Shown in pieces: positions 34,871 through 46,399 of a stretch of 64,000 nucleotides of DNA. The translations under genes were made by a program, and so were the position numbers. The number at the start of each line of letters is the position of its first letter. Within the stretch, counting starts at the first letter, position 1. Under the pieces are notes generated by a model, which saw nothing but the letters and a program-made list of their open reading frames with translations, was not told where the DNA came from and did not search any database. Source of the stretch: Taxillus chinensis (taxonomy: Eukaryota > Streptophyta > Magnoliopsida > Santalales > Loranthaceae); NCBI GenBank assembly GCA_023512835.1, contig CM042087.1:5958550-6022549 (forward strand), in the 5' to 3' direction.

Positions 34871-37545
34871 TGTCATCACTGGTTTTCGTCCGGGCCCGTT
34901 TGGGGTGAGCTCAAACTAAACCAATGGTGAGAAATTTAAAGTCGCCACCAACTGTTTTTGGGGTACAGATGGATACCCTCTACTTTGAGTAGTTTAAAGG
35001 TGTGGTCTGCATTATCAGAGAAGGGTTCAGGAGTTGGTTACGTGTAGGGAAGGATTAGCACCCCTACAGCGCCCTTTCGGTATCTATTTTCGGAGAAGGA
35101 GGTTTTCTATTTATTTGTACTGCCGTGATTCGGTTGAAGCACTATTGTTTTCCTAGAAAGTCCATACTTTTTATTTAACTAAGTTATTTGTCAAAGTTAT
35201 GGTTAAAATTGATTTAGCCTAAATCTCTAAAGGGAATCTAAAAAATCTTGTTTTTTTGCTTTTTTATTTGAGGTGGAAAATGAAATCCTACGGTTTTGTT
35301 TTTGTTTTGTTTTGTTTTGTTTTCTTGTTTTTTTTTTTTTTTTTTTTTTTTTGAAAGATATTTTGGAAAACATTTTATTAAAAACATTTTGAAAACATTT
35401 TATTGCAAAATGTTTTTATTTATTTATTTTTTTCTTGTTTTTTTTTCTTGTTTTTTTAAGGAGACATTTTTGAAAACATTTTGAAAACCTTTTATTGAAA
35501 ACGTTTTGGAAAACATTTTGTGAAAAACGTTTTTTTTTTGTTTGTTCTTTTTTGTTTGTTTTTTTTTTTAAGACTTGACCATATCAAAATACATGCATAT
35601 CAAAATAAAACATGAATTGTGTGGTTGTGACATACGAAAATAACGTAAAAAAAACAAAACCACCCTCTCTTTTTTTCTTCTTCTTTTTTTCTTTTTTCTC
35701 CTTTTCGTTTTCATTCCTCTCTTTGCTCTCTCTTTTTCCTTACTATTCTTTACATATTACAACATACAATATATACAGAGAAAAAAAGAAATACAAGAAA
35801 AATACAACAGATATCAACAACATAAAAAGGAAAATACAAAGAAAATACAACACATAACAACAACTGAAAAAAGAAAAAAATACAAGAAAAGACTAAGAAT
35901 TACATCAAATATAAGGATAATTAAGCTAAGAAATAATAAATGACAGAAATCAGCTAGGATTATAGAACCGACTTTAGAGCTTCGAACACCGGACTGCTGT
36001 GTGAATCCCGTCCACGCCTATAGTCGCCTGCTCCGATTGAACCAACAAATCTGGCAATGAGATTTGTGAAAAAGATTTCCTAGTATTTGGAGGACTGGAG
36101 TGATGTATTTTTTTGGGTTTGAGATTTTTGGTGGTTGGGAATAAGGAAAGTGGGCATAAGAAATAGGGAAATAAAGATTTTTTTTTATTTGTGATGGAAA
36201 CGTAAGAACAAAAAAGAAGGGGGTAGACTGGAATTTTTTTTTTTTGTATTTTTTCATTTTCTGGGAAAAGAGAGCTGAAATGAGCAAGAGAGAAAGAGGA
36301 GTTAGAAAGGATAGGCGATTTTGGTTTTGGGAAAGGGAGAGAGTTGGGCGAAAATCTGGATGTTCCTCTTTTGGGATCAGGGAATTAGATGTGAAGATTG
36401 GGCAGATGACAGAATAGCAGAACTTTTCGTTTTTTTCTTTTGCAGAATGTCCTCCTTTTTTTTGGTTGGGCGTAATCTCTCTTTTCTTTTTTCTTTTCTG
36501 GGGCTGAACTCTTTTTTTCTCTCTGCCGAACTCCCTTTTTCGCGTGGACAGTAGACTGCTTTTAAAGGAATTGGCTGGATTGCATTGATTGCAGCATTTA
36601 ATGTTGTATTATTGATGCCATATTTTTTTATTTTTAGATTCTGCCTTTTGTCGGAGGGAATAGCGACCTCTGCAGCTCGTGATTGTCCTTTTTTAAGTTT
36701 ATATTTGACACATGTGACTTACAGGCGTTGAAAAGCATCTCTGACAAAAATGGCCAGCTAATAAAACGTATCCCGTGATCAAACAACGAGAAAGCCAGTG
36801 AAAGAAGCCAAACAGCAAAGGTCAACGGGTCAAAGGGTCGAAGTGTCGGCAGGGTCAAAGGTCAACGGTCAACGGGTCAAAGGTCGGTGGGTCGAAGGTC
36901 GATGGGTCGAAGGTCAACGGTCAACAGGTCGAAGTGTCGGCAGGTCGAAGGTCAACGGTCAACGGGTCGAGGTGTTGGCAGGTCGGAGTGTCAGCAGGCT
37001 TACAGGCTTCAAGGCTTCGAGTCTTCGAGGCTTCGACCTGCCGACACTTCAAGGCTATGAGTCACGTTTTTTTTTTAACTTTTAATTACCTTTTTACCCC
37101 TACCAAAAATGCAAAAATGGGTGAACTTTGGGAGATTGCTTGGAAAGACCTGTATTTTCCTAAATAGATGTTTTGGAGAATTTCGCATAGTCACTTTTCC
37201 GGGTAGTTTGACCAGGGGCATTAACCGTCTTTTGGCAAGTTTGACTTTTTCCAATGAAAATTATTTTGGCCATAACTTCTTCGTTTTTCATCGGAATTGA
37301 GCTCAGTCAAGTGCGTTATTCTCCAAATTTCCTCCTTTATCCCCTGGTATTGGTCTTAGGGTACTTCAGGGACTTGTAGCAGTGGTTATCCATTCTGGGC
37401 TTCCCGGTTCGTGTCAATGCATCCATCTTGTGCAAATCGCAGGGAATCTCTAAGGACCTATTTAACAAGGTATATGGCATGGGCAAAAAGGTATATACAT
37501 CAAATGGGGTTAGTATGTCCAACCCAGACAAAATGAGGTCCAACA
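34871..37545 (-). repeat. Ogre 5' LTR (2.68 kb)
   Basis: Partner of 18881-21604, near-identical outside low-complexity stretches. T-rich tract 35290-35570; GTCGAAGGTC words 36820-36990; the 9-bp CTTCGAG array is reduced to a few units (about 37005-37040). Confidence 0.94.
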
Positions 37546-37550
37546 ACTGT

Positions 37551-37678
37551 CATCTTCTCCATAAATATTTCCAACATAGTTATCCTTAGAAGTACCACAT
37601 ACCAGCAAACAGTCTAGCTTCCGCGCACGAAAAAAGTCTATTCAACCCCCCCCCCCTAGACCCACTTTGGGACCTACA
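37551..37678 (+). mobile_element. Sirevirus 3' LTR, segment 3 of 3 (end)
   Basis: Follows the Ogre and ends with TTCAACCCCC...CTAGACCCAC and GGGACCTACA, a typical Sirevirus LTR 3' end with a poly-C run. The exact last base is uncertain because the 5' LTR is out of view. Confidence 0.6.
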
Positions 37679-37786
37679 TATGTAATTTTCAATGTTTACT
37701 TCAATGGAGTTTAAAATCTCATTTTGAAATTCTTAAAATATTTGTGTAAAGGTCACCCGTTTGCTTCAACATCATCACATTTATTT

Positions 37787-38640
37787 TCACCCTTGCCAAT
37801 TTTTGGCAAAATTTATAATTAGCCTTAAACCATTTGTGCCATTTATCACAAAGGATCCAATCAAAATGTTTAGCATTAAACTGTGGTCATACAGAATGTA
37901 ATCATTTGAGAAAGCATTAAAGGTCTCACTAAGTTGGGTGGTACTCATTCCCATAGCCCAAGATGATCTAACATAATGGCAATCCCATTTTTCTATTATC
38001 CAAAATGTTTTCTTCAGCCAATATTTATCATGCACTTCATACTTGTTAAGCATTTCATCCCATGTTGACTTAAACTCCTCTTCATCCTCAATTTCATACA
38101 AAATTTTTGGAAAAACACGTTTGATACCCTTATCCTTGGATATGCGATTAACATGTCTAAAGTATTTTGCCTAAAATGCCAAATGCAAAAAACGGTGGCT
38201 TGTGTCAAGCATAACAACCAATATAGCCCTTATTATCGCAACATCCCTGATCTATGAAAATTGTGTTGAGAGTTTTGTTTAACATGGCCTCCAAAATTAA
38301 TCTAAAGAGCAATATGAAAAGAAGCGGTCATCTCATCTCATCATACATTAAAACAACATCAAAGATAACATTTTCTTGATCCAATAAAAGAAGCAAATGG
38401 TCACTGTTTAACTTGTATGTCGTATCAAAAGTTACAGTATCACCAAATTGTGTATAACCATGATTATCTAAGTATTCGCCCAATATATATTAGTAATTTG
38501 CTCTTTGATTGTTTAATTAGACCACATACAAAATTGATGGATTCTCTAAAATATTTTTATGAAATAACTGTAACACACTGCTTGCCTCCTCATATTCTAA
38601 GCTTTCCTATCTCTTAGTTCTCAAATAATTTTTTGATCCA
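37787..38640 (-). pseudogene. FAR1/FRS-like (MULE transposase-derived) pseudogene fragment
   Basis: Minus-strand frames carry, in order: FHKNILENPSILYVV, the core start FGDTVTFDTTY, then MLNKTLNTIFIDQGCC, PPFFAFGILGKIL, and the long open part YEIEDEEEFKSTWDEMLNKY to MSTTQLSETFNAFSNDYI (38101-37787). These are the conserved blocks of the FAR1/FHY3 and MULE transposase core (first Asp in TFDTTY, second in FIDQ). Stops and at least three frame changes show decay. It may be a host FRS gene relic or a MULE relic; no terminal inverted repeats were identified. The Sirevirus seems to have inserted into or beside it. Confidence 0.8.
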
Positions 38641-39592
38641 ACTTTGAGAAACTAAGCAACTCCCTTCCAAAAACTCTCGTACCCCTGAGCTCAAATCTTA
38701 TACTAACAGCTTCCAAAGTGTTCAACCAGATGTATTTCGGCTACCTATGACAAAGACATCTTCGTTTGAGATGATAACATATGATCACATTGTGATAATA
38801 CAAGAGAATAATTATGCTATTTAATAAAATCAATAACAATGTACATTCCAATAAGCAAATGAAGACTACAATGAATCAACAAGATAACTAAATACTACAT
38901 AACGATATTACAAATAATCAATAAAAATGAAAGGCAACAAAACATATCGAAGAGGGAAATATATAAAGAAATATATAAACCTTCGAAGTTCAAATCCTCA
39001 AATGCAAACCGGTATAGCCAGCAATATTTTTGTTAACTCCAATATCCAAACTGTTTTGCAAAAGATCATAATAAAACGCTGCATAAGATACAATCTCTTG
39101 TGACTGCCATGAAGTGAAAAAAAAATTTTAATTTACATGAACCAGGAACATCCAGAACTAAATTTTTAAGAATACCCAAGAAACCAGCAATATCTAATTT
39201 TCAGAAGCAATATTAGAAACGAATCAAGGATCTAATTTAAACGAAATCCTTTAAGAATCAACCTAAGTTGAGCATTTAAGAATCAGTAACGGAACTTTTA
39301 AATTTAACACAGAAAGGTCAGCGTTCGTTAGCCAATCAACATCTGAACCAATCCAGACATACAAAGACCACCAGCAAGCACATCAATGGGAGAAAGCGGC
39401 GTACTCAACTATTGTACACTCAGAAGCACCGGCTGCTAAAGAAACGTTATACAATGGTTACATGGGTACTGGGAAGAAAGAAGGGGAAGGGCTTCAAGAG
39501 TATCTACAAAAGTCAAGTTGACGAAGCAGTGACATAGGACGCTACCATAACCGACAGCAATGGCCCTACTGGAAAAGGCAACCCATGGTCCT
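38641..39592. other. Intergenic DNA and probable 3' end of the kinase gene
   Basis: AT-rich, no gene recognised. The part just left of 39593 should hold the 3' untranslated region of the minus-strand kinase gene. Confidence 0.5.
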
Positions 39593-42500
39593 CTACCTGC
39601 TCAGCCGGTCCCTTGTGAAGAATGGATGCCTCAAAGCTTCACGCGCTGTAAATCTATCATCGGGATCATATCTGAGAAGTCCTTGTAGAAGATGAATAAG
39701 ATCCCCAGCAGAATGGTCTACGTGCTGCATTATTAAGTTCTGAAGACGGGGAAGCTTCAAGACAGCTTTAATGCTTTCTCTAGAAAGCGCGCCTTCAGGC
39801 CAATCCAACCTACCCCTCCGCACATACTTCTCTGCATGATGACTGTAAAAAGGCAAAATCAGGTCATGAAAATAACGTCAACAAATAAAAATCTTACAAG
39901 TATCACGGAATATGAATATAGTTTTTTATTTTAGTAAATAAAAAAAATAAACTCACTCTAGTCTTTTGAACATGTGCTGGGGAATTGGACCGAGTACCCT
40001 TTCCATCATTGCAAGATGTTCCAAATTCTCGTGGGTTTGAAATAACGCTTCGCCCTGAGAAAGGGAACATCAAAATTATATATAATAGGACAGATGATAT
40101 TGGCGCAGAGGTGAGGGGAACGAAGAACTGAAAAACATACAGAGCATAACTCCACCAAGATGCAACCAACACTCCATAAATCGCATGGGTATGTCCATCC
40201 AAGCCCTACGTAATATTGAAAGCGGTAATAAAGCATATAAAGTGCATAGGCCAAATTACACATGCACAATAAAATATCAAAGGGCCATTACCAAGTATAA
40301 CTTCTGGTGCTCGGTAATGTCGTGTTGAAACCACATAGCTTTGATGTTGCCGATCATAAGTTGTACTACCAAAATCAATTACTTTAATTGCACTTGATTT
40401 TGGAACTTTCTTAAAGTAAGAGCTATCCTTAGGTGATCGTGATGAGGCCTGCACATTTACGAACTGAAGTTCAACCCAGGTATGATCATATGATATCACC
40501 TCATAACGGAATCAAGAACTGAAATCACCTTGTAATCTAATACTTTAACATACTCTGACGACACAAGGAGAATGTTCTCAGGTTTTAAATCAGTGTGTAT
40601 GAGGTTTAAGTCATGCATAACTGCAAGTTAACCCAATGCACGCAAAATTAGCACCCAGAACAACGGATCATCAGAATTCAAATCACACAATACAGATCAG
40701 TAGCCAGGCCAAATCAACATGAATGTCGCTTAAGAAAAAAAATATCTTACAAGAAAGATTGAAAACAAGCACAAAATTTCAAAGGGAGAAAAAAGTGCAA
40801 AATTAAACAAATCAATAAAAAAAATTGGCAAGTAGACACTAGCAAAGTAATTACTACACACATGCTATACATTCCAACAGTTGTCTGCCAATCTCACGGA
40901 CAAGATCAATGGGGAATGAGCGATAATTGTTTTTGCGTAGAAAATCGTATAAACTTGGTCCAAGCTTCTCAAACACCTGCTAACACCATTTAAATTCATC
41001 CAGAGAAGTCTTAACCCCCCAAAAATTGATGAAGTTGGGGAAATCAATCCATTAAATCAGTTCATTTACTTACAATACAGATATGGTTACGATAGTCAAA
41101 CCAGTTCCGTATTTGCACACAACTGCAAGGAATAAGCCCATTTAACCACTGACAAGGTTTAATAAAATCCCATTTTATTAACAAAAATTATCTACAATCC
41201 CATAAATCAAAATCACACTTACCGGTTGCCACCTTTGTCATGTTTACCAAGTTGCTGCAAGACATCAATCTCTATCATTGCAGCATCACGATATTTCTTA
41301 ATACCACGGACAATTTTGATAGCTACCATTTCCCTTCTTTCTCTGTCCCAGCATTCTAAAACCTGGCCAAATGTGCCTGCAAAGAAAAAAGAAATGATAT
41401 GTGATTTGTAGTTTGGATAGAGACTTTAGGAAAACCCTATCAATAAGGCATACCTTCACCCATCTTGCCATGAATCTTATCTGCAGCAATCAAAATGAAC
41501 AAAAAAAATCAGATAGAGCAAAGGACACATGAGACACATAACAAACTTATTGGAAAAAGACAAACTAGAAGAAGCCTATCAAAATCGTAGTTACATAAAG
41601 CAACTAAACAAGTAACAAGCCTACAAACAGTGATTCAAGATTGAAGTATACTATATACCATCAAACTAATTTATAAATATAAATATCTTTTAACTATAGT
41701 TCAGTGTAATTACAGCGAGAAGTTAAATTCTCTCCAAGCGCAAAAGTGTAATGTCCATCTTTGTCATCATCACGCCTTGGAGGGGAATCAGTTCGAGCCA
41801 AACCCTTTACAAACATAGAATTGGCATGGCTGAATGTTGTTGGAGATGAGAGGCTTGTCACATTCCCAACCTCTTGCCCACAAAATATACCTAGCTGAGC
41901 CTACACACAGCGATCCATTCAAGTTCTATGATATTAAAAAAAAACTACATACGTTCTGACATTTCAGACCCTTTTATGATGATCACCTCTAGGCTAAATT
42001 AAAGGCAACAGAAGGGAGGTAAACACGAAGACATTATATGAGCACAGGAATAATTATGGAGTACAAAATACATAAATATTTTAACCAACTAAAAGAAACA
42101 ATAGGTAGTTCAGCAATTGGAGTTTTATGGCTCATATCACAAAATATTCATCAGTACATAACTGCATGTCACTCAATGCAATTAAGGTAAAAATAAATAT
42201 TGGTCAACAGATCTTAAATTTGGAGCAAAACAAATTTTAGCGAATTTCTTGGAAAAACATGCTAGTAAACAGATCGACAAAATGAATAAACGTCAAACCG
42301 CAAAAGTCTATTTAAAATAAAATTCAAACAAGATTGTGAACTCCACCCGACCTTCCGAAAAACAGACAGCGAAGGACAAGAAAACATAGATCTATAGCAA
42401 ATCTTGTAAAGGAAAAATATAATAACTAAGATCAGGCAAGAATATAGGAAAATTAATGAAACTAGAAAGAAAAAGTACGATTTCATCGATACAAAAGATA

Positions 42501-42814
42501 ATTCACAGAAACCCAGTTCCTTTAAAACATATAATTACCACAAATTTCACCAGAATGGGCACGAATCTAAACAATTTAATCAAAATAAGGTAAAATTACA
42601 TCAAACCTACTCCAACGATAACATAAATCCCGCAAAAATCACCATATCAGGAAACCAAAAACAAAGAAAAGTATACGAAAAACCCAAATCGAAAGTTCAA
42701 GGATCAGATCTATACCGTGGGTAGCTGAGGAACATCCCAGCCCAAACGCTGCCTCTTTCTTGGCCTCCTATCGACATGGGCGTGAGGAAACTCAATTGCA
42801 CGTTCCATTTCCAT
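39593..42814 (-). CDS. AFC2: LAMMER-type dual-specificity protein kinase, AFC2-like
   Basis: Plant CLK/LAMMER kinases phosphorylate SR splicing factors in the nucleus. Eleven coding exons, all GT-AG with matching phases: 42814-42716, 41900-41714, 41480-41454, 41376-41223, 41122-41074, 40976-40862, 40620-40529, 40448-40292, 40205-40141, 40054-39957, 39842-39593. They total 1293 nt, 430 residues, close to Arabidopsis AFC2. Start [20 protein letters not shown] with a basic RPRKRQR cluster (possible nuclear signal). Kinase domain: Gly loop GEGTFGQV, Lys in MVAIKIV, catalytic [13 protein letters not shown], activation-segment RHYRAPEV, and the LAMMER signature as [12 protein letters not shown]-terminus [11 protein letters not shown]. 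No broken codon seen. Exon 3 is only 27 nt and encodes the start of the Gly loop. The paralogue AFC1/AFC3 is less likely because of the ERAIEFPH N-terminus. Confidence 0.96.
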
Positions 42815-43034
42815 TATCAAATATCTGCAAACCAGGCGTTGCTGTGTGTGTGTAGTGGGGGGGGGGTGGGGGGAGAGAGAGAGAGAGAGAGAGAGAGAGT
42901 GTGGGGTTTGCGTTGTTGAATCGCAGGGAAGCTTTGTGCGGTGTTGAAGAAGATATAGACGCGAGCGGAGAGGAATCCCTAACCCTAGTCGCTGCTAATA
43001 AGTCGTGAGGTGGTGGAGACAACCGTGGCCGCAC
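42792..43034 (-). other. 5' leader of the kinase gene with GA microsatellite and an overlapping upstream ORF
   Basis: A G-run and (GA)n tract at 42859-42898 lies about 50-85 nt upstream of the start codon. An 80-codon frame (43034-42792) starts upstream and overlaps the kinase ATG in another frame. If transcription starts above 43034 it would be an overlapping upstream ORF that lowers translation. The start site is not visible in the sequence. Confidence 0.35.
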
Positions 43035-43499
43035 ACATGTGTCGATCGTAATTGTAGTTGACCAAACCGCCTTAACTATAGTTAGGCTAGAAGCGGCAAC
43101 TTGCGACCCTCGGTCGGGTTACGATTTTGTGACGGGAAAGATCGATCGCGCGTAGATATACGTGCGCATCGATTAAGATACTTGGACACGAATGAGAAAG
43201 ATAAATTAGAGCATTAGTATAAAAAAAATTTAGAAATGTTTTCTTTAATTTAAAAAAAATATATTTAAAAATTATAATATTACTCTCATAACAGATATTT
43301 TATATATTTTTTTTTTTATGAAATTTACACAAATATTTTTTAATATATTAAAAAGTACCATTTACTCATATAATTATTAAATTATGATGTGGCCCTGTCT
43401 TCATTAGGAGATCCCAACTTCGATGACAATCGGAGAAAATGAAGTTAGAAGGCCAACGACAGACGCTGAACTCATTCGCAAATAAAAAGGCTCTAGCAT
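43035..43499. other. AT-rich intergenic DNA upstream of the kinase gene
   Basis: Presumed promoter side of the kinase gene. No clear TATA assignment and no gene recognised. Confidence 0.45.
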
Positions 43500-43793
43500 A
43501 CATTACGTCGTTCTTGGATTCGAAGCTTTCATGAACATCTAGGGATGCACAACAAGAAAAGCCATCCGGGATAAACTAACAATCCTCTATGAGGGAAGTC
43601 GATCCCCAGATAGCAAAATGTCATTTGCGCTCTCAGACAGGATTTTGAGAGCTTCATGCATAAACCTGGTGAATCCCTTGAAAGCATCTATCAGGAATTC
43701 GACAAGCTCATACTCGACTTGAAAACTATCAATGAGTGTTACATTGACTTTCAAATAAATAACAAATTCTTTCGATCCTTGCCGGATCGTTAC
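43500..43793 (+). pseudogene. Copia gag fragment (UBN2-type)
   Basis: Split frames give LTILYEGS.SPDSK, then FESFMHKPGESLESIYQEFD, then KLILDLKTINE and FFRSLPDRY, the pattern of the Copia gag UBN2 domain. It is truncated at 43793 by a Copia LTR; no pol follows. Confidence 0.75.
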
Positions 43794-44148
43794 TGTTGAT
43801 CCCTGGGAGCCTAGAGGGGGGTGAATAGACTCTTATCAAAAACTCTTTTTCTTCTCTAACACAACACTTTTCTGGTTAAAAGATAGAATCAGTGCGCAAG
43901 ATAACCAAATAGTAGAAGTATTCTGTTTTATTATCAAAAGATAATTATAACAAAATAATAGCATATTAAAGCTTATGATAAGATTTTCGGTCTACTGAAA
44001 CTCTCTAGCACTCTTTTTTATAATAACTCACACACTAGCCAATTTAATCTCTAAAAGCTCTTGTACATGTACGTGCATCTATGAAAATATATAAGGCTTA
44101 GTATATATAGACATCCCTAGGAGACATTCTTGGAACAGGATCTTCCGA
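43794..44148 (-). mobile_element. Copia LTR (family C), minus orientation, left segment
   Basis: Plus strand starts TGTTGATCCCTGGGAGCCTA followed by a poly-G run, which is the reverse of the family's CACCCCCC...GGCTCC end. It is interrupted by the nest 44149-48850 and resumes at 48851, ending CTAACA at 49876. The left 5 bp are GTTAC; no partner found. Confidence 0.8.
44144..44148 (+). repeat. TCCGA, left target duplication of the 44149-48845 nest
   Basis: TCCGA occurs here, at 45965-45969 and at 48846-48850. Joining 44148 to 48851 restores a continuous Copia LTR, so everything between was inserted. Confidence 0.8.
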
Positions 44149-44690
44149 TGTAATGACCCGCATTTTTGGGATGTGAGGATTGTGTCACAGTTTTGCCGTT
44201 TTGGGTGGAAATTGTTGGGTTTTAGGGAGTTTTCTTTCCACACACTTTGGCTTAATCATCTTGTATGTTGATAAGCAAACTAGAGGAAAAGCTTGAACCC
44301 AATTGGGAGTGCACGTGAGAATGCTTTTTCACGTGCAAGGAGATTTTTGCATGGGAGCCTTCCTGATGTTGTTCCAAGGCTTGTGGTGAAATTCTAGAGC
44401 ATTTGGAGGTGCCCGTGAGAATGCACGTGAGAATGCTTTCTCACGTGCAGCCTCTATTACCTTTGTTTTGTTGTTCTGATCCTCTTTTGCTAAAGGACCA
44501 TGGTGGAATTATGAGTACTTTGTTCTATGTGGTTGCAAAAAGGTTATAGTCTGTCATCAAAACTACGTCGTTTTGATCTTTGGGAGTCATTTAATCAAAA
44601 CTACGTCGTTTTGGGGTTTGAGTTGTCTATATAAGGAGGTGAAGACTCCTTGTTTTAGGTTTAGAGTTCTCTTCAATCGCTGTAGCCATC

Positions 44691-44737
<47 letters not shown>

Positions 44738-45960
44738 GAAGGAAGGGGAGCTGAGTTCTTTGCACGGAGCATCCTTGCGTGGGGAGGACGGCGTCTAGCG
44801 CGGGAGCAAGGAGGATCTGCTTTAAGGTAGGGGTTCTGTTCTTTCTAAATCCTCCTCTGTTCTAGGGTTCTAGGGCAGATTATGGATTATACCTGTTTAT
44901 ATATATATGTAATCCATATAGGTGTGATCTCCTATATGGATGTTGGCCTCAATGGCAGTTTTTTTGATGTATTCTGGTGTTGGATGGTGAGTGCATATTA
45001 AGTGTTCGATAAAATGTCTATGTGAATATGTCTGTGTGAATATGCCTAGTATGTGTTTGATAATATGCCTATGTGGCTGGGTTTGTGGGTTTGTGAATGT
45101 ATGCATGTTAAGCGTTTGGTAAAATACCTGTGAGACTCTGAATGTCAAGTGTTTGATTTTATGCCTGACTGCTGTGCGGACTAAGTGTTTGGTATTATGC
45201 CTGTGAAAGTGTGTATGCTACGTGTTTGGTTTAATGCATGTGTGACCTTGTAAGCTGTGTTTGTGGAACCCGGTGGCTGTGGAAGCCCGGGACTGGAACT
45301 GTTAGCCCGTGTGGCTAAGCCTATATGCATGTGGATATGTTAGCCCGTGTGGCTAAGCCTATATGGCTGTGGATATGTTAGCCCGTGTGGCTAAGCCTAT
45401 ATAGCCGTGGATATGTTAGCCCGTGTGGCTAAGCTGGAGTGGCTGTGGATATGTTAGCTTATATGGCTAAGCCTGTATGGCTGTGGATATGTGTATGCCG
45501 TGTGATTGTGAAATACAACCTGTTTATATCTTATTGTCACTACACTGCACCTGTACACACCCTCATGTAGACGCTAGGAGCATGGGATGGGTTGGGGAGA
45601 CATGATCCCTACTGAGCTGTGGTTGCTCACCCCTCCCTCTATGTTGTGTCTTCTTTCAGGAACATACAGGCGTTAGGTGGGACCCCAAGGTGGAAGACCT
45701 TATTTACTTTTCTGTCTTTCATTTATGTTATTTTATGGGAGTTGATGTAACCCCAGTGGGGATGGATTGAAAAGAGGATTTTGTTGTAATAAAGACTGGT
45801 TTGGATTGTGGATTGCTTTTATGAACATTACTTTCTTGAATGTGTTGTAGATGTTTAAAATGTTATATTCGGGGTTTGTATCCCGACCCCTTTGCCCTCC
45901 GTGTGGGTAAAAGGGGAGTCACGTGCCAGTTTCCTCGGGTTAGAAATCCGGGGCGTGACA
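44149..45960 (+). mobile_element. Solo LTR of Tekay-type family A, plus orientation
   Basis: TGTAATGACCCGC to GGGGCGTGACA. Two ACGT-core palindromes (about 44556-44577 and 44592-44613), a TATA box CTATATAAGG (about 44627) and a (GA)n leader (44694-44733). Tandem units with GTTAGCCCGTGTGGCTAAGC and a period of about 38 bp span 45300-45490. Four extra bases GTAT separate it from TCCGA at 45965. Confidence 0.9.
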
Positions 45961-46399
45961 GTATTCCGAGATAGCCCAGCCCATACCCGTCACAAGAATT
46001 TTGTCCGCTTTGGCCAACCAGTCTTGGGCCTCGCCTTCATGGCCTGCTCCGCACGGTTTTGTCTTTGGGCCTCACCCAAAACGCATCCCTGTGAGGTGAG
46101 GTATCCGTCCCCTTCTATAAGGCGGACTTTGTTCTCCTCACCAAGCAATGTGGGACTAACACCCACTCATGGGTCGTTACAATCCACCCCCCTTAGGTGG
46201 CCCACGTCCCTGTGGGACCATTGCACACCGCTCCGGGTCTGGCTCTGATACCATCCGAGATAGCCTAGCCCATACCCGTCACAAGAATTTTGTCCGCTTT
46301 GGCCAACCGGTCTTGGGCCTCGCCCTCATGGCTTGCTCCCGCACGTTTTGTCTTTGGGCCTCGCCCAAAACGCGTCCCTGTGAGGTGAGGTATCCGTCC

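Larger units (their letters stand above)
18881..37545 (-). mobile_element. Ogre/Tat-lineage Ty3/Gypsy retrotransposon
   Basis: An 18.7-kb element in minus orientation, including a 1.7-kb solo LTR inserted later. From 5' to 3' on its own strand: LTR 34871-37545, primer site, ORF1, gag-protease, intron, RT-RNase H-integrase, a tandem-repeat-rich 3' region, polypurine tract, LTR 18881-21604. The extra ORF before gag, the intron before RT, the great length and the repeat-rich 3' region are together diagnostic of Ogre. Flanks are AATGT (18876-18880) and ACTGT (37546-37550), probably a target duplication with one later change. All coding parts carry stops. Confidence 0.93.

Noticed and set aside
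44573..44830. Arg/Glu-rich ORFs in LTR family A (also 55161-55358, 57046-57246, 22958-23152)
   Set aside because: Come from the (GA)n leader in the LTR. The frame and surrounding residues are not kept between copies.
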